Shown here in pieces: positions 23,970 through 25,042 of a DNA stretch of 25,042 nt. The translations under genes were made by a program, and so were the position numbers. The number at the start of each line of letters is the position of its first letter. Positions within the stretch are counted from its first letter, which is position 1. The DNA comes from Pseudomonadota bacterium. GTDB lineage: Bacteria > Pseudomonadota > Gammaproteobacteria > Steroidobacterales > Steroidobacteraceae. Location of the stretch: the NCBI GenBank assembly GCA_023428645.1, contig JAEYXD010000197.1, forward strand, positions 1-25,042. Direction: 5' to 3'. The notes below the pieces were generated by a model. That model worked only from the letters and a program-made list of their open reading frames with translations. It did no database searches and had not been told where the DNA came from.

Positions 23970-24333
23970 AGCAAGACGCGAGCGGAGGGCGCGGCTAGGT
24001 TGGAGAGGCTTCGATGGCGCCGCCCTGTGCGAGCAGCGCTGTGCAACTCGTGTTGTGGAGCATTGGGTTGCTGATCGATTTCGTTTTCTGGCGTGAGCCC
24101 GTCGTGCGCGGCACGCGCAGCGTGTAGCGCCCGCGACGCCGCCGCCACGTCGCTCGTCTGAGCGGCTGAAGGTGGTCACCAGGCTGGATCATGCTGCGGT
24201 ACGTGGAAAGCATGGGGCGAAATCGGCTCACGAATACGGAGGGTCAACAGCGCATTCCCGATATGGGTTCCGCAAGCGAGCTCCGTAGTTCGGGGCGCGT
24301 CGTCGTCCCTTGCGCGCGGCACGATCCTTTGCG

Positions 24334-24366
24334 GCCCGCGACGGCGCAGTGAAGCCGCTCGCGGGC
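24334..24366 (-). terminator. Hairpin after the phosphoglycerol transferase gene
   Basis: Immediately after the TAA stop, GCCCGCGA-C-GGC (24334-24345) pairs with GCCGC-TCGCGGGC (24354-24366) across an 8-base loop, with one small bulge. Position fits transcription termination of the leftward gene. The lack of a U tract is common in GC-rich genomes and lowers confidence. Confidence 0.5.
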
Positions 24367-24367
24367 G

Positions 24368-25042
24368 TTAGCTTTCCTCTTCCGCGAGCACGTCCTCGAG
24401 CTCGTCCGCGTACTGCAGGCGCGCGAGGACTTTCATTGCTTCCGTGGGATCGCGCACGTCATTGAAGGCAGCGTGATCCGTCAACGCAGCGAAGTACCGG
24501 CTCGTGTTCACGCCGGTCTTTTCGACGAGCAGTGTCGGCAGCAGCCAGGCCGGACGATCACCCGTGCGCCGCTCACGGGACCGGTTGTCGATGAGCAGCC
24601 ACGGGACCGGCTGCTCCTCCGGGCGCCGCTCGTCCTGAAAGCCGAGCTGCGCGAACACGGCATTCATCGGCGGCAGATGATCGCTGTACACGAGCAGCAG
24701 CGTGTCGCGCGGCCGGGCATCGACGAATTCGACCAGCCTCGCGAGCGCGGCGTCGGTCGCCCGCAGCAACGACAGATAGGACTCCAGGGCGACTTTCGAG
24801 GGCGGGTCGAGCGTCGAGCCGACGAGCTCGAGCCGCTCCGCGTCGGGCAGCGGGACCGCGTCGTACGGGCCGTGGTTCTGAATGCTGATCCCGATGATCA
24901 ATTGCGGCGGCCCGTCCTCGCGGAGTTCGGCCATGATGCGATCGACGAGCGCGGCATCGCTCACGTACCAACCGAAACGCGGCGCGTCGATGAACGCGTC
25001 CCCATCGAGGAACCTGTCGAAGCCCAGCGCGCGGAACGCGCG
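24368..25042 (-). CDS. LtaS/OpgB-like phosphoglycerol transferase, C-terminal part
   Basis: The gene continues beyond the right edge, and the last 224 residues are visible. They belong to the alkaline-phosphatase-fold sulfatase/LTA synthase family, which transfers phosphoglycerol or phosphoethanolamine to envelope glycans, with the catalytic domain outside the inner membrane. Visible hallmarks are R-A-L-G-F-D-R-F at the window edge, F-G-W-Y-V-S-D-A-A-L, then I-S-I-Q-N-H-G-P-Y with the conserved His, and V-Y-S-D-H-L-P with the metal-binding Asp-His pair. The GTG at 24964 lies inside this conserved stretch and is not the true start. The C-terminus is acidic. The membrane helices and nucleophile Thr would lie outside the window. 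In proteobacteria, osmoregulated glucan or lipid A modification is more likely than true lipoteichoic acid synthesis. Confidence 0.88.
   Translation of the reverse strand, partial: RAFRALGFDRFLDGDAFIDAPRFGWYVSDAALVDRIMAELREDGPPQLIIGISIQNHGPYDAVPLPDAERLELVGSTLDPPSKVALESYLSLLRATDAALARLVEFVDARPRDTLLLVYSDHLPPMNAVFAQLGFQDERRPEEQPVPWLLIDNRSRERRTGDRPAWLLPTLLVEKTGVNTSRYFAALTDHAAFNDVRDPTEAMKVLARLQYADELEDVLAEEES

Larger units (their letters stand above)
23918..24367. other. 450-bp gene-free spacer with hairpins
   Basis: This spacer lies between two leftward genes. Beside two strong hairpins (23946-23969 and 24334-24366) it has TACGGAG (24235-24241) pairing with CTCCGTA (24281-24287) around an inner CCC-GATAT-GGG. 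I see no convincing small gene. It probably carries the terminator of the phosphoglycerol transferase gene and the promoter and leader of the acyltransferase gene. Confidence 0.5.

Noticed and set aside
24368..24964. Complete 198-residue protein starting at GTG 24964
   Set aside because: The frame stays open to the window edge and the upstream residues continue the conserved family sequence, so the gene is cut by the edge.

Overview
The window reads as chromosomal DNA of a high-GC proteobacterium, most likely a gammaproteobacterium. This is an inference from the gene families (YghU, DadA, LysR, exodeoxyribonuclease III, Spinster-type MFS, Mxa accessory proteins) and from the dense, often ATGA-overlapping gene layout. 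No rRNA, tRNA, CRISPR array, integrase or insertion sequence was found by eye. Most genes are strongly GC-rich. One two-gene stretch (1428-3462) is visibly AT-richer and looks acquired.

Layout, left to right. (1) 20-1342: an MFS transporter. (2) 1428-3462, leftward: an AT-richer cassette of a DGQHR-domain protein (DndB-like family) and an unrecognised 344-residue partner 10 bp downstream. It is followed on its right by about 450 bp holding inverted repeats and a doubtful small ORF. This is the best candidate for an undescribed, possibly defence-related, system. (3) 3913-5612, rightward: exodeoxyribonuclease III, apparently leaderless, and a LysR regulator. (4) 5672-7877, leftward: a DadA-type D-amino acid dehydrogenase with a LysR-box-like dyad upstream, and a YghU-type glutathione transferase.

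(5) 7942-15001, leftward: a compact operon in the order MoxR ATPase, DUF58 protein, MxaA-like protein, VWA protein, TPR protein, VWA protein, DUF2231 membrane protein, PQQ-dependent (sorbosone-type) dehydrogenase lipoprotein. The first six match the mxaRSACKL accessory genes of methanol dehydrogenase in order and character. No mxaF, mxaJ, mxaG or mxaI is present here, and the cassette runs instead into a different Ca/PQQ-type dehydrogenase. Nearly all junctions are ATGA/GTGA overlaps or stop-overlapping ribosome sites, so the proteins are probably made together.

(6) 15239-18446, rightward and divergent from the mxa operon: a double-domain KaiC-like ATPase overlapping a hybrid histidine kinase with a degenerate N-terminal receiver and an intact C-terminal receiver. 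(7) 18436-20448, leftward: an exported M49-like (dipeptidyl peptidase III-type) metallopeptidase with an EF-hand, overlapping the kinase gene tail to tail. (8) 20641-25042: envelope polysaccharide genes, namely a GT61 glycosyltransferase, an acyltransferase-3/SGNH O-acyltransferase, and the C-terminal part of an LtaS/OpgB-like phosphoglycerol transferase that runs off the right edge.

Starts were moved inward from the longest open frame wherever a signal peptide, a 4-base overlap or a ribosome site pointed to a shorter protein.
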